Below are positions 53,018-61,923 of a DNA stretch of 64,000 nt, in pieces. A program made the position numbers and the translations under genes. The notes under the pieces were generated by a model, which did not search any database, was not told the DNA's origin, and worked only from the letters and a program-made list of their open reading frames with translations. Position 1 is the first letter of the stretch. Each line of letters starts with the position of its first letter. This stretch comes from Candidatus Lumbricidiphila eiseniae (GTDB lineage Bacteria; Actinomycetota; Actinomycetes; Actinomycetales; Microbacteriaceae), in assembly GCA_002529645.1 (NCBI GenBank), contig NAEP01000050.1, forward strand, positions 33,601 through 97,600, read 5' to 3'.

Positions 53018-53180
53018 TCGGCTCGACCGTCCGGCTTCCGGCTCGACCGGCCAACCCCGACTCAGTCGGCCGACTCCGGCTCGACCGGCCGGCTCCGGCT
53101 CGACCGGCCGGCTCCGGCTCGACCGTCCGACTCCGGCTCGACCGTCCGACTCCGGATCAACCGGCCAGCCCCGACTCAGT
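53018..53180. repeat. Minisatellite: degenerate 18-bp tandem repeat (ggctccggctcgaccggc-like) in convergent intergenic region
   Basis: Repeated ctccggctcgaccg(gcc/tcc)g units. Confidence 0.85.
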
Positions 53181-53209
53181 CGATTAGCCCTGAGAACCAT
53201 CCGTCTGAC

Positions 53210-53701
53210 TCAGAACCAGTCCGACTCCCGCACGAGCCGCATCGCGGCGCGGCGCTCGTCCCGCTCGAGGCGGTCAAGGTAGAGCAGACCGTCCAGGTGG
53301 TCGCTCTCGTGCTGGAGCGCTTGCGCCATGAGACCTTCGCCCGCAAGTTCCACCACCTCACCGGCAAGGTTGAGGCCGCGCACTCTCGCGTAGGGGTGCC
53401 GCGGTGTCGGATGCCACAGCCCGGGCACGGAGAGACATCCCTCGCCGATCAGTTCTCTGTCTCCACGCAACTCCACAACTTCCGGGTTGAGCACATAGCC
53501 AACGTTACCGTCAACGTTGTAGCTGAACGCTCGCACACCAATGCCAATCTGGGGGGCAGCCACCCCCGCACGACCCGGAACCCGCACACTATCGAGCAAA
53601 TCGGTTACAAGCGCACGGATGCCGCTGTCAATTGCACCGATCTGAGCGCAGGGGCTTTTCAGCACCGGGTCGCCAAACACACGAATAGCACGCTCAGCCA
53701 T
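53210..53701 (-). CDS. def: Peptide deformylase
   Basis: GVAAPQIGIGVRAF; EGCLSVPG; LQHESDHLDG. Confidence 0.95.
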   Translation of the reverse strand: MAERAIRVFGDPVLKSPCAQIGAIDSGIRALVTDLLDSVRVPGRAGVAAPQIGIGVRAFSYNVDGNVGYVLNPEVVELRGDRELIGEGCLSVPGLWHPTPRHPYARVRGLNLAGEVVELAGEGLMAQALQHESDHLDGLLYLDRLERDERRAAMRLVRESDWF

Positions 53702-53780
53702 TCACACTCCCCACCCACAACAGACTGCTCCGGGCCGTGCGCTTCCGTACCCTCTGATCATGCTGCACCACCGCACAACC

Positions 53781-56700
53781 CTAGACAGTTCGAACCACAA
53801 CCAGGAGGTCACCCGCTTCAACCTGCTGGGTTCGAGGAACGGCAATCCGCTCCACAACCCCCGAAATCGGCGAGGTAATGGCCGCTTCCATCTTCATTGC
53901 TTCAATGGATGCCACGCTCTGACCAGCCACGACGGGTTCTCCCGCCATAACCCGAAGTGTCACCACGCCCGAGAACGGCGCGGCAACCTGACCGGGTTGC
54001 GAGGCATCCGCCTTCTCAACAACACGACCCTCCACCCGGATGCTTCGGTCTCGCACAAAAACCGGACGCAGCTGCCCGTTCAGCGTCGTCATGACAGTGC
54101 GCATCCCCCTGTCATCCGCCTCACCAACCGCCTCCAGCGCGACGTACAGCAGCACACCCGGAGCAATCTCCACGACGTGCTCGGTACCCGGTTGCAGGCC
54201 GTAGAGGTAGTCACGCGTGTCCAGCACCGACAGGTCTCCAAAGAGTTCTCGACTCTGCTCGAACTGCCGGGTCGGCGCGGGGAAAAGCAGGGTGTTGAGG
54301 ACCGCTCGGCGTGAGCGACTGTCTGCCACCAGTGCGCGACGCTGATCGACCGTCAATTCCTCCACGGCAACCCGTGCAGTGCGGCCCGCGAGCGCCTTTG
54401 TGCGGAACGGCTCGGGCCATCCGCCCGGCAGTTCACCCAGCTCACCGCTGAGAAAGCCGATCACCGAATCCGGCACGTCATACTTCTGTGGATGAGCGGC
54501 GAAGTCGGCGGGGTCGGCCCGCACAGCCGCCAGATACAGCGCCAGGTCGCCCACCACCTTTGACGAGGGAGTCACCTTCGGGATACGGCCAAGAATATTG
54601 TTCGCCGCCGCGTACATGTCTTCGATGAGCTCAAAGTCATCCGCCAGGCCGAGTGCGATTGCCTGTTGCCGGAGGTTGGATAACTGGCCACCCGGGATTT
54701 CATGGTGGTACACCCGCCCGGTCGGTGAGGGCAAGCCCGATTCGAACGGCCGATACATCCGCCGCACTGCTTCCCAGTACGGTTCCAGCTCAGCGATGGC
54801 GCTCAGCGAGACACCCGGGTCACGCTCGGTGTGCACGAGCGCGGCGATCAGCGCCGAGGCGGACGGTTGACTGGTCGTACCAGACATGGGGGCACTCGCG
54901 ACATCCACCGCGTCAACACCTGCCTGGGATGCCGCGAGCAGGGTTGCCAGCTGTCCGCCCGCGGTGTCGTGGGTGTGCAGGTGCACGGGCACGTCAAACC
55001 GTGACCGCAGCGCGGTGACGAGCGTGGCCGCCGCCGCCGGGCGTAGCAGCCCAGCCATGTCCTTGATAGCCAGGATGTGTGCGCCCGCGCCGACAATCTC
55101 ATCGGCCAAGCGTAGGTAGTAGTCGAGTGTGTACAGCGTCTCAGCGGGGTCAAGCAGATCGGCCGTATAGCACAGGGCCACCTCGGCAACACTCACTCCC
55201 GTTGCGAGAACGGCATCGATTGCGGGACGCATTTGTGACACGTCATTGAGCGCATCAAAGATACGGAAAATATCAACTCCGGTCGCCGCTGCCTCCGCGA
55301 TAAAGGCGTCAGTCACCTCGGTCGGGTACGGCGTATAGCCGACCGTGTTTCGGCCGCGTAACAGCATTTGCAGGGCGATATTGGGCACGGCCTCACGCAG
55401 TGCGGCGAGCCGGTCCCACGGGTCTTCCCCGAGAAATCGAAGCGCAACATCGTAGGTTGCGCCACCCCAGGCTTCGAGAGAGAGCAACTGCGGTGTCATC
55501 CGTGCGACGTGTGGTCCGACAAGCACGAGATCACGGGTGCGTACCCGTGTTGCGAGCAGCGACTGGTGGGCATCACGGAACGTCGTATCGGTGACCGCGA
55601 GGGGGGTTTGTGCGCGCAGAGCGTGCGCAAACCCGGACGGTCCAAGCTCTCGCAGCCGCTCCCGCGAACCGGCAGGGGCGGCAGCGGCCGTGTCCAGTGG
55701 GGGTAGTTTTGTGACCGGAACAGTGTGAATCGGGGCCGGTCCGTTGGGCTGATTGACCGTGACATCCGCCAACCAGTTGAGGATCTTTGTACCGCGGTCC
55801 TTTGAACCGTGGCTGCGCACCAGTTCCGGGCGCTCATCGATGAAGGAGGTGCTGAGATCTCCCGCAACGAACGAGGAGTCATCAAGCACTGATTGTAGAA
55901 ACGGGATGTTTGTTGCGACGCCGCGAATCCGGAATTCAGCGAGCGCGCGCTTTGCACGGGCGACCGCGGTCAGGTAGTCCCGGCCTCGGCAGGTGAGTTT
56001 TGCGAGCATCGAATCGAAGTACGGGCTGATCTGCGCGCCCGGGTTGATCGTGCCGCCATCAAGCCGAATGCCGGCACCGCCGGGAGAACGGTAGGTGGTA
56101 ATCCTTCCCGTATCGGGCCGGAACCCGGCCGTCGGGTCTTCGGTTGTAATGCGACACTGCAGAGCGGCCCCGTGCAACACAATGTCAGACTGGGCAAGGC
56201 CCAGTTCCGGCAGGGTTTGCCCCGCCGCGATCCGAATCTGTGCGACAACGAGGTCAACATCGGTGATCTCTTCCGTGACCGTGTGTTCGACCTGGATCCG
56301 CGGGTTCATCTCGATGAACACGTGCTGCCCGGCCCGCTCACCCGCGGTGTCGAGCAGAAACTCCACGGTTCCCGCGTTGACGTAGTTCAGGGATGTTGCA
56401 AACGCAATTGCATCCCGGTAGAGCGATTCCCGCACCGTCTGCGAAAGGTTGGGAGCGGGCGCGATCTCGATGACTTTCTGGTGACGACGCTGAACCGAGC
56501 AGTCCCTCTCGAAGAGGTGGACCGTGTTGCCCGAGGCATCCGCAAGCACCTGCACCTCAATGTGGCGCGGTCGCAATACCGCCTGTTCCAAGAACATCGT
56601 GGGATCGCCAAAGGCGCTCTCTGCCTCACGCATCGCCTCGGTCAGCGCGGGTCGCAATTCGGTGAGGGTGTTCACCCGCCGCATCCCGCGACCACCGCCG

Positions 56701-57191
56701 CCGGCGACCGCCTTGGCAAAAATGGGGAAACCGATGCTCTCCGCGTGCGATAAGAGCTCGTCAACATCACGCGAAGGTGGACTCGATTTCAAAACCGGTA
56801 CGCCCGCGGCGATTGCCCGCTCTTTTGCCGTGACCTTGTTGCCCGCGAGCTCAAGCACCGCGGTGGACGGTCCGATAAACGTGACCCCCGCGTCTGCTGC
56901 TGCCTGCGCCAGCTCCGGGTTTTCTGACAGAAACCCGTATCCGGGGTAGATCGCATCGGCACCCGAGGCTCGTGCCACTCGAATAATTTCCGCAACATCC
57001 AGGTAGGCACGCACCGGATGGCCCGGCTCACCAATCTGATAGGCCTCGTCGGCTTTGAGCCTGTGCAGCGAATTGCGATCCTCAAACGGGTAAACTGCCA
57101 CGGTTTTGGCGCCGAGTTCAACGGCAGCACGAAACGCACGAATGGCGATTTCGCCGCGATTAGCGACCAGGATCTTCTGGAACATGCACAC
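53781..57191 (-). CDS. pyc: Pyruvate carboxylase
   Basis: Biotin carboxylase + carboxyltransferase + EAMKMEA biotinyl domain. Confidence 0.96.
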   Translation of the reverse strand: MCMFQKILVANRGEIAIRAFRAAVELGAKTVAVYPFEDRNSLHRLKADEAYQIGEPGHPVRAYLDVAEIIRVARASGADAIYPGYGFLSENPELAQAAADAGVTFIGPSTAVLELAGNKVTAKERAIAAGVPVLKSSPPSRDVDELLSHAESIGFPIFAKAVAGGGGRGMRRVNTLTELRPALTEAMREAESAFGDPTMFLEQAVLRPRHIEVQVLADASGNTVHLFERDCSVQRRHQKVIEIAPAPNLSQTVRESLYRDAIAFATSLNYVNAGTVEFLLDTAGERAGQHVFIEMNPRIQVEHTVTEEITDVDLVVAQIRIAAGQTLPELGLAQSDIVLHGAALQCRITTEDPTAGFRPDTGRITTYRSPGGAGIRLDGGTINPGAQISPYFDSMLAKLTCRGRDYLTAVARAKRALAEFRIRGVATNIPFLQSVLDDSSFVAGDLSTSFIDERPELVRSHGSKDRGTKILNWLADVTVNQPNGPAPIHTVPVTKLPPLDTAAAAPAGSRERLRELGPSGFAHALRAQTPLAVTDTTFRDAHQSLLATRVRTRDLVLVGPHVARMTPQLLSLEAWGGATYDVALRFLGEDPWDRLAALREAVPNIALQMLLRGRNTVGYTPYPTEVTDAFIAEAAATGVDIFRIFDALNDVSQMRPAIDAVLATGVSVAEVALCYTADLLDPAETLYTLDYYLRLADEIVGAGAHILAIKDMAGLLRPAAAATLVTALRSRFDVPVHLHTHDTAGGQLATLLAASQAGVDAVDVASAPMSGTTSQPSASALIAALVHTERDPGVSLSAIAELEPYWEAVRRMYRPFESGLPSPTGRVYHHEIPGGQLSNLRQQAIALGLADDFELIEDMYAAANNILGRIPKVTPSSKVVGDLALYLAAVRADPADFAAHPQKYDVPDSVIGFLSGELGELPGGWPEPFRTKALAGRTARVAVEELTVDQRRALVADSRSRRAVLNTLLFPAPTRQFEQSRELFGDLSVLDTRDYLYGLQPGTEHVVEIAPGVLLYVALEAVGEADDRGMRTVMTTLNGQLRPVFVRDRSIRVEGRVVEKADASQPGQVAAPFSGVVTLRVMAGEPVVAGQSVASIEAMKMEAAITSPISGVVERIAVPRTQQVEAGDLLVVVRTV

Positions 57192-57259
57192 CTTTCGGGG
57201 AGGTAGCTGAGAGGCCGGGGTCTAGGCAACGCTGCCCCACTAACGGTAACGTACTCTTC

Positions 57260-58402
57260 GTGCACGTTCTCTCGGTCAGTTCACTCAAGGGCGGCGTTGG
57301 TAAAACCACCGTCACACTCGGCTTGGCATCTGCTGCCTTCTCGCGAGGCATCCGAACCCTCGTTGTTGACCTTGATCCGCAGGCGGATGTCTCGACCGGG
57401 CTAGACATTCTCTCGGCCGACCACCTCACCGTCGCAGACGTGCTGGAGTCGCCGCGACCACGCGTCGTGCGCTCTGCGATCGTGCCGAGCGGGTGGACAC
57501 ACACCAATCCTTCATCGACGATCGATGTCATGGTGGGCAGTCCTTCGGCGATCAACTTCGATGGCCCGCATCCTTCGATCCGCGATATTTGGAAGCTGGA
57601 AGAAGCGCTCGCCTACGTGGAGGCCGACTATGACCTCGTGCTTGTTGACTGTGCGCCATCCCTGAACGCCCTCACCCGTACCGCGTGGGCCGCGAGTGAT
57701 CGGGTCATCGTGGTGACGGAACCGGGACTATTCTCGGTCGCTGCAGCCGACCGCGCACTGCGCGCAATCGAGGAGATCCGGCGGGGATTGTCATCGCGGC
57801 TGCAGCCGTTGGGCATCGTGGTGAACCGGGCGCGAGTGCAGTCACTGGAACACCAGTTTCGCATTAAGGAACTGCGCGACATGTTTGGGCCACTCGTGCT
57901 CACCCCGCAGCTGCCGGAGCGCACCTCGCTACAACAGGCACAGGGGGCAGCAAAACCCTTGCACATGTGGCCGGGTGAAAGCGCCGAGGAGATGGCGCGG
58001 CACTTTGATCATCTGTTGGAACGTGTGGTGCGAGCCGGTCGGATCCCGGAAAATGGGAGCGGACCGCGGATCGCGCTAGACCCGGACACAGGCTCCGAAC
58101 AGTCGGTAGGAGAGCGTGAACCGCGTGAGCCTGACACCGCGAGCGATTCGCTGTCGGCGGCCCTGCCCACGACGCACACCACATCCCTGGTGACACCCGG
58201 TCTCACGTACCCAACAGCTCCTGCCTTTGAGGTGCATCGTCGCGACCAGAGCAGTGGTACCTCCGATGTGACGCTGGCAGCCGACTACACCACACAGACC
58301 AGCTTCGGCGTGACCTCGGTCAGCTCAACCGCAACACCCAACGCCACAGAGCCCTCCGACGGACCGCAACCAGGCCCATTCCGCCCGCGTTATCGTTCGT
58401 AG
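57260..58402 (+). CDS. ParA family ATPase
   Basis: SSLKGGVGKTTVTLGLASAAFSRGIRTLVVDLDPQADVSTGLD. Confidence 0.92.
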   Translation: MHVLSVSSLKGGVGKTTVTLGLASAAFSRGIRTLVVDLDPQADVSTGLDILSADHLTVADVLESPRPRVVRSAIVPSGWTHTNPSSTIDVMVGSPSAINFDGPHPSIRDIWKLEEALAYVEADYDLVLVDCAPSLNALTRTAWAASDRVIVVTEPGLFSVAAADRALRAIEEIRRGLSSRLQPLGIVVNRARVQSLEHQFRIKELRDMFGPLVLTPQLPERTSLQQAQGAAKPLHMWPGESAEEMARHFDHLLERVVRAGRIPENGSGPRIALDPDTGSEQSVGEREPREPDTASDSLSAALPTTHTTSLVTPGLTYPTAPAFEVHRRDQSSGTSDVTLAADYTTQTSFGVTSVSSTATPNATEPSDGPQPGPFRPRYRS

Positions 58403-58410
58403 CCGATCTG

Positions 58411-58491
58411 TGCTTGCGTTCTGGGAAACCCCAGGGGTTGGTGCTCATGTCGCCGTTGATCGGCTAGAAACTACCTGCGTTCTGGGAAAAC
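58411..58491. repeat. R-S-R-like locus H: imperfect repeat (14/14 core, period 61)
   Basis: tgcgttctgggaaa at 58415 and 58476. Confidence 0.5.
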
Positions 58492-58498
58492 TCTCGGT

Positions 58499-59071
58499 CT
58501 AGGAAATCTTGCGCATCTTCGCACGGCGCAGCGCAAGCTCGTCCATTGGATCTGCCGACAGTGAGTCCAGCTCAATCAGGGTACTCTCCACCTCCCGAAG
58601 CACCTTCCCGACCGCGATTCCAAACACGCCCTGGCCCCGATTTACGAGGTCGATGATTTCGGTGTCAGATGCGCAGAGATAGACACTTGCGCCGTCGCTC
58701 ATGAGGGTTGTTCCGGTGAGATCGTGAATGCCCGACTCGTGGAGTTGGGTCACGGCGGAGCGGATCTGCTGCAGCGAAATGCCCGTGTCGAGCAGCCGCT
58801 TGACAAGCTTGAGCACAATGATGTCGCGAAAGCCGTAGAGACGCTGTGATCCAGAGCCCGCTGCACCACGCACCGTCGGTTTGACCAACTCTGTGCGTGC
58901 CCAGTAGTCGAGCTGGCGGTAGCTGATGCCCGCGGCACGGGCGGCAATGGCGCCACGGTATCCGTGGGGGCCGTCGTGTATGAGCATCCCTTCAGTGAAG
59001 AGCATGTCCTGCTCGTCCGGGTTCAACGCGACCCCTTCGGATTCACTCATCGCCACCCTCATCTCGATCAA
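58499..59071 (-). CDS. MerR family regulator
   Basis: GYRGAIAARAAGISYRQLDYWARTELVKPTVRG...RLYGFRDIIVLKLVKRLLDTGISLQQIR. Confidence 0.9.
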   Translation of the reverse strand: MIEMRVAMSESEGVALNPDEQDMLFTEGMLIHDGPHGYRGAIAARAAGISYRQLDYWARTELVKPTVRGAAGSGSQRLYGFRDIIVLKLVKRLLDTGISLQQIRSAVTQLHESGIHDLTGTTLMSDGASVYLCASDTEIIDLVNRGQGVFGIAVGKVLREVESTLIELDSLSADPMDELALRRAKMRKIS

Positions 59072-59216
59072 ACGCCCGGCGGTTTCCTCGGGGCGGTGCT
59101 GTGACTCAACACGCTACCCGCGTGAGCCGCCGCTGTCGATGATATTCAGCGACGTGTTCCGAATATGTGAGCAAGTCTCACAAAGATTTTTGGGCGGGAA
59201 CTCCCGCACGAGCCGT

Positions 59217-59303
59217 CCAGAACCCACACACGACGGTCGGATGCCCAGCACCCCGCACCCTTCTCGATCTGAACCCCCAGAACCCACACACGACGGTCGG
59301 ATG
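59217..59303. repeat. R-S-R locus I: perfect 27-bp repeats 59217-59243 and 59277-59303, 33-bp S, period 60
   Basis: ccagaacccacacacgacggtcggatg, 27/27. Confidence 0.92.
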
Positions 59304-59306
59304 GTT

Positions 59307-60086
59307 TTATCGCAGCAGCTTGCGCACCTGTGCACGCAATACCGCCGAGTGTAGGGCACTCAGGTGTGTCACCAACTCGAGCGCCCGCTCCCGCGCGGCA
59401 TCCTGATCCTGACTCGAGGAACGACTGTGGGGGGCGCTACGAATGGCACCAACAATAACATCGGCCTCACGCTCGACCGAGTGTTTTACGATGCTCAGAT
59501 GCCTCGGTTCCAGCCCGGATGCTTCGAGCCCGACAAGCGCCCGAAGCGTCACGAGCGCCTCGTGGTCGTAGAACTCGGCCGCCACGATGATCGACACGGC
59601 AATCGCGGCGTCCAAGAGCTCAGCGGAGGCACCCGCGGCGCTCAGCAGATCAGCCCGATTCAGGCGGTGCGACGGTTCAGGCACCGTAGCAGCGGTCAAG
59701 GTTGCGGGCCCCGCCGGTAGTGAGGCCGACACCGACACTGGCACCGGTGTCGGCACCGGCACCGGCACCGAGTCAGCCTCGGCCAACTGTGCCCGAATCA
59801 CCCGCAACGGCAGGTAATAATCCCGCTGAAGGGTCAACACAGTGCTGAGGCGCTCGACGTCCGCGACGGAGTATTTTCGGTACCCCGATGCCGCACGGAC
59901 GGGGAAAATCAACTCTTGTTCTTCCAGAAAACGCAGCTTTGACGGCGTAAGGTCAGGGAACTCCGACTGAAACCGGGCAAGCACCTGACCAATACTCAAC
60001 AGTCCGGTCGCGGTGGCACTCCGAGAGGACGGCAGGGATGGGTCGGGAGCAGATACCCCCCGGGCAGGCACCGCCGAGCCGACCAT
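59307..60086 (-). CDS. MerR family regulator (FtsR-like) with a V/P/T-rich repeat linker
   Basis: SIGQVLARFQSEFPDLTPSKLRFLEEQELIFPVRAASGYRKYSVADVERLSTVLTLQRDYYLPLRVIR. Confidence 0.88.
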   Translation of the reverse strand: MVGSAVPARGVSAPDPSLPSSRSATATGLLSIGQVLARFQSEFPDLTPSKLRFLEEQELIFPVRAASGYRKYSVADVERLSTVLTLQRDYYLPLRVIRAQLAEADSVPVPVPTPVPVSVSASLPAGPATLTAATVPEPSHRLNRADLLSAAGASAELLDAAIAVSIIVAAEFYDHEALVTLRALVGLEASGLEPRHLSIVKHSVEREADVIVGAIRSAPHSRSSSQDQDAARERALELVTHLSALHSAVLRAQVRKLLR

Positions 60087-60565
60087 TACGGCGTCGAAAG
60101 GACAAGATCGCGACGGGACGCGTAAAACGTCAACCGAAACTTGCCGATCTGCACCTCCGAGCCATCAACCAGCACCGCACTTTCGATGCGCGCGCCGTCA
60201 AAATAGGTGCCGTTGAGCGAGCTAAGGTCGCGCACCTCAAAGGCTGTGCCGTGCCGAAGAAACTCTGCGTGTCGCCGAGAAACCGTGACATCGTCAAGGA
60301 ATATATCGGCATCGGGGTGCCGCCCCACGAGGGTTGCATCGCTATCGAGCAAAAACCGGGCACCTGCGTTGGGGCCACGGCGGACGATGAGCAGCGCCGA
60401 ACCCGACGGCAGCGCCAGGATCGCCTCAACCTCATCAACAGCAACAGAGTGATCAATGGAGGCCAGCTGCGACCCCGTCTCGCGACTAAACCCGACCGTC
60501 GTGTCTTTCTCACCGATGACAGCATTCAGTGCAGTGTGTGTGGATTCAGATCCCTGCATCGGCAC
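60086..60565 (-). CDS. FHA domain protein (GarA/OdhI-like)
   Basis: LIVRRGPNAGARFLLDSDATLVGRHPDADIFLDDVTVSRRHAEFLRHG...SLNGTYFDG. Confidence 0.9.
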   Translation of the reverse strand: MPMQGSESTHTALNAVIGEKDTTVGFSRETGSQLASIDHSVAVDEVEAILALPSGSALLIVRRGPNAGARFLLDSDATLVGRHPDADIFLDDVTVSRRHAEFLRHGTAFEVRDLSSLNGTYFDGARIESAVLVDGSEVQIGKFRLTFYASRRDLVLSTP

Positions 60566-60728
60566 CCCTCTGGTGGATGTTCCGTCGTGTTAAACCGGCG
60601 CCCGATCACATCGGGTCACGGCAGTCAGGTCGGTGGGCAATACCTGCTGCCCACGGCTTCGGCGTTGTCAGTCTCAAGCCTAACCGACGATGACGACTCA
60701 GTGAAAACTCTCGTGTTCAAGTTTGAAA

Positions 60729-60817
60729 TGCGCCCGTGTTCAGGTCTGAAGTGCATCGCCGTGCGACGCTCGTCGCCGAACCGATCAAAGTGCGCCCGTG
60801 TTCAGGTCTGAAGTGCA
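60729..60817. repeat. R-S-R locus J: perfect 27-bp repeats 60729-60755 and 60791-60817, 35-bp S, period 62; diverged partial copy about 60709-60733
   Basis: tgcgcccgtgttcaggtctgaagtgca, 27/27. Confidence 0.88.
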
Positions 60818-60985
60818 ACACTGTGGTGGTGTGGTTCTGTGTGGTGTTGGTAGATTTGGGCTGGTGTTGCCTGGCCGAGGCATTTTTGGGGCTGGTTGTT
60901 GTTCTCGGTGATGACCTCCTGGAGTTCCTGTCGGTTACGGTTCAAAAGTCGGTGCGTGTGGGCAGGTAGCGTCTATTCATCGTCA
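60802..60985 (-). pseudogene. IS30-type transposase C-terminal remnant (frameshifted)
   Basis: RRYLPTRTDF / LNRNRQELQEVITENNNQPQKCLGQATPAQIYQHH. Confidence 0.55.
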
Positions 60986-61234
60986 TAGACCGCCGCATAT
61001 GAGACGGTAAAGAATCGAAGATCGCCTGCCGGGCAGCGGTCCCGCACTCAAAGGTGAGGGCGTCTGTTTTCCGGACGAAAATGAACCGGGTCACTTGTTC
61101 TGCCCTGGCGTGGATCCCAGCACTCACCGACCTTGCTTTGATAGAGCCTGCTTCCCAGCACCCGAATAAGCGATCTGTCGAACAGACCATCCGGCATCCG
61201 CACTCTTCTCGGTCTGAACCCGCTCAACCTCACG

Positions 61235-61253
61235 ACACATGACCGTCATGTGT
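61235..61253. promoter_or_regulatory. Perfect palindrome acacatgac-c-gtcatgtgt upstream of the protease gene
   Basis: 9-bp arms, 1-bp centre. Confidence 0.45.
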
Positions 61254-61366
61254 ACCCATAGAAGCGCAACCCTTGATTCAGTGAACATGAACAACACCAA
61301 GCGTTGCGCTTCCGTCTTGAACACGGGGCTGCAAGCTTCATGAGGATCCTCTGAGAGGATAGACGG

Positions 61367-61867
61367 ATGAGCCGCCCCCATTTAAGCACCACCGCAGGCT
61401 GGCGAGAATGGGTCGCGCTCACCAATGCGGGTGTTCCGTGGGTGAAAGCGAAACTCGACACCGGTGCCCGCAGCTCTGCCCTACACGCGTTCGATGTCGA
61501 AGAGTATGCCGTTGACGGTGCCGTATGGGTGCGCTTCGGCATCCGACCGTGGCAAGACTCAGAAGAGGATGCCAGAATCGTTGAGCTGCCCGTTCACGAT
61601 CGGAGAATCATCCGCAGTTCATCCGGTCACACCATGGAACGCATCGTTGTCCTGCTCGATATCACCCTGCTCGGGCGGAACATCACCGCGGAGGTGTCAC
61701 TGAGCAACCGAGACGAGATGGGATTTCGCATGCTCATCGGTCGAGAAGCACTGCGACAGGGTTTCCTCGTCGACTCATCAGTATCTTTTCTCGGTGGCCG
61801 TGCACCCCGCAGAGTGCGACGAACAAACCGCGGGAAAACACAGCACACAGACCTGGAGCGAGTGTAG
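61367..61867 (+). CDS. Retropepsin-like ATP-dependent zinc protease / RimK-associated domain protein
   Basis: WVKAKLDTGARSSALHAFD...VWVRFGI...RNITAEVSLSNRDEMGFRMLIGREALRQGFLVD. Confidence 0.85.
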   Translation: MSRPHLSTTAGWREWVALTNAGVPWVKAKLDTGARSSALHAFDVEEYAVDGAVWVRFGIRPWQDSEEDARIVELPVHDRRIIRSSSGHTMERIVVLLDITLLGRNITAEVSLSNRDEMGFRMLIGREALRQGFLVDSSVSFLGGRAPRRVRRTNRGKTQHTDLERV

Positions 61868-61923
61868 CGGAACGCTCCACAGAAGAGCGATCCGCCGGAG
61901 ACGATCTGCCGCCCTCTCCACGC

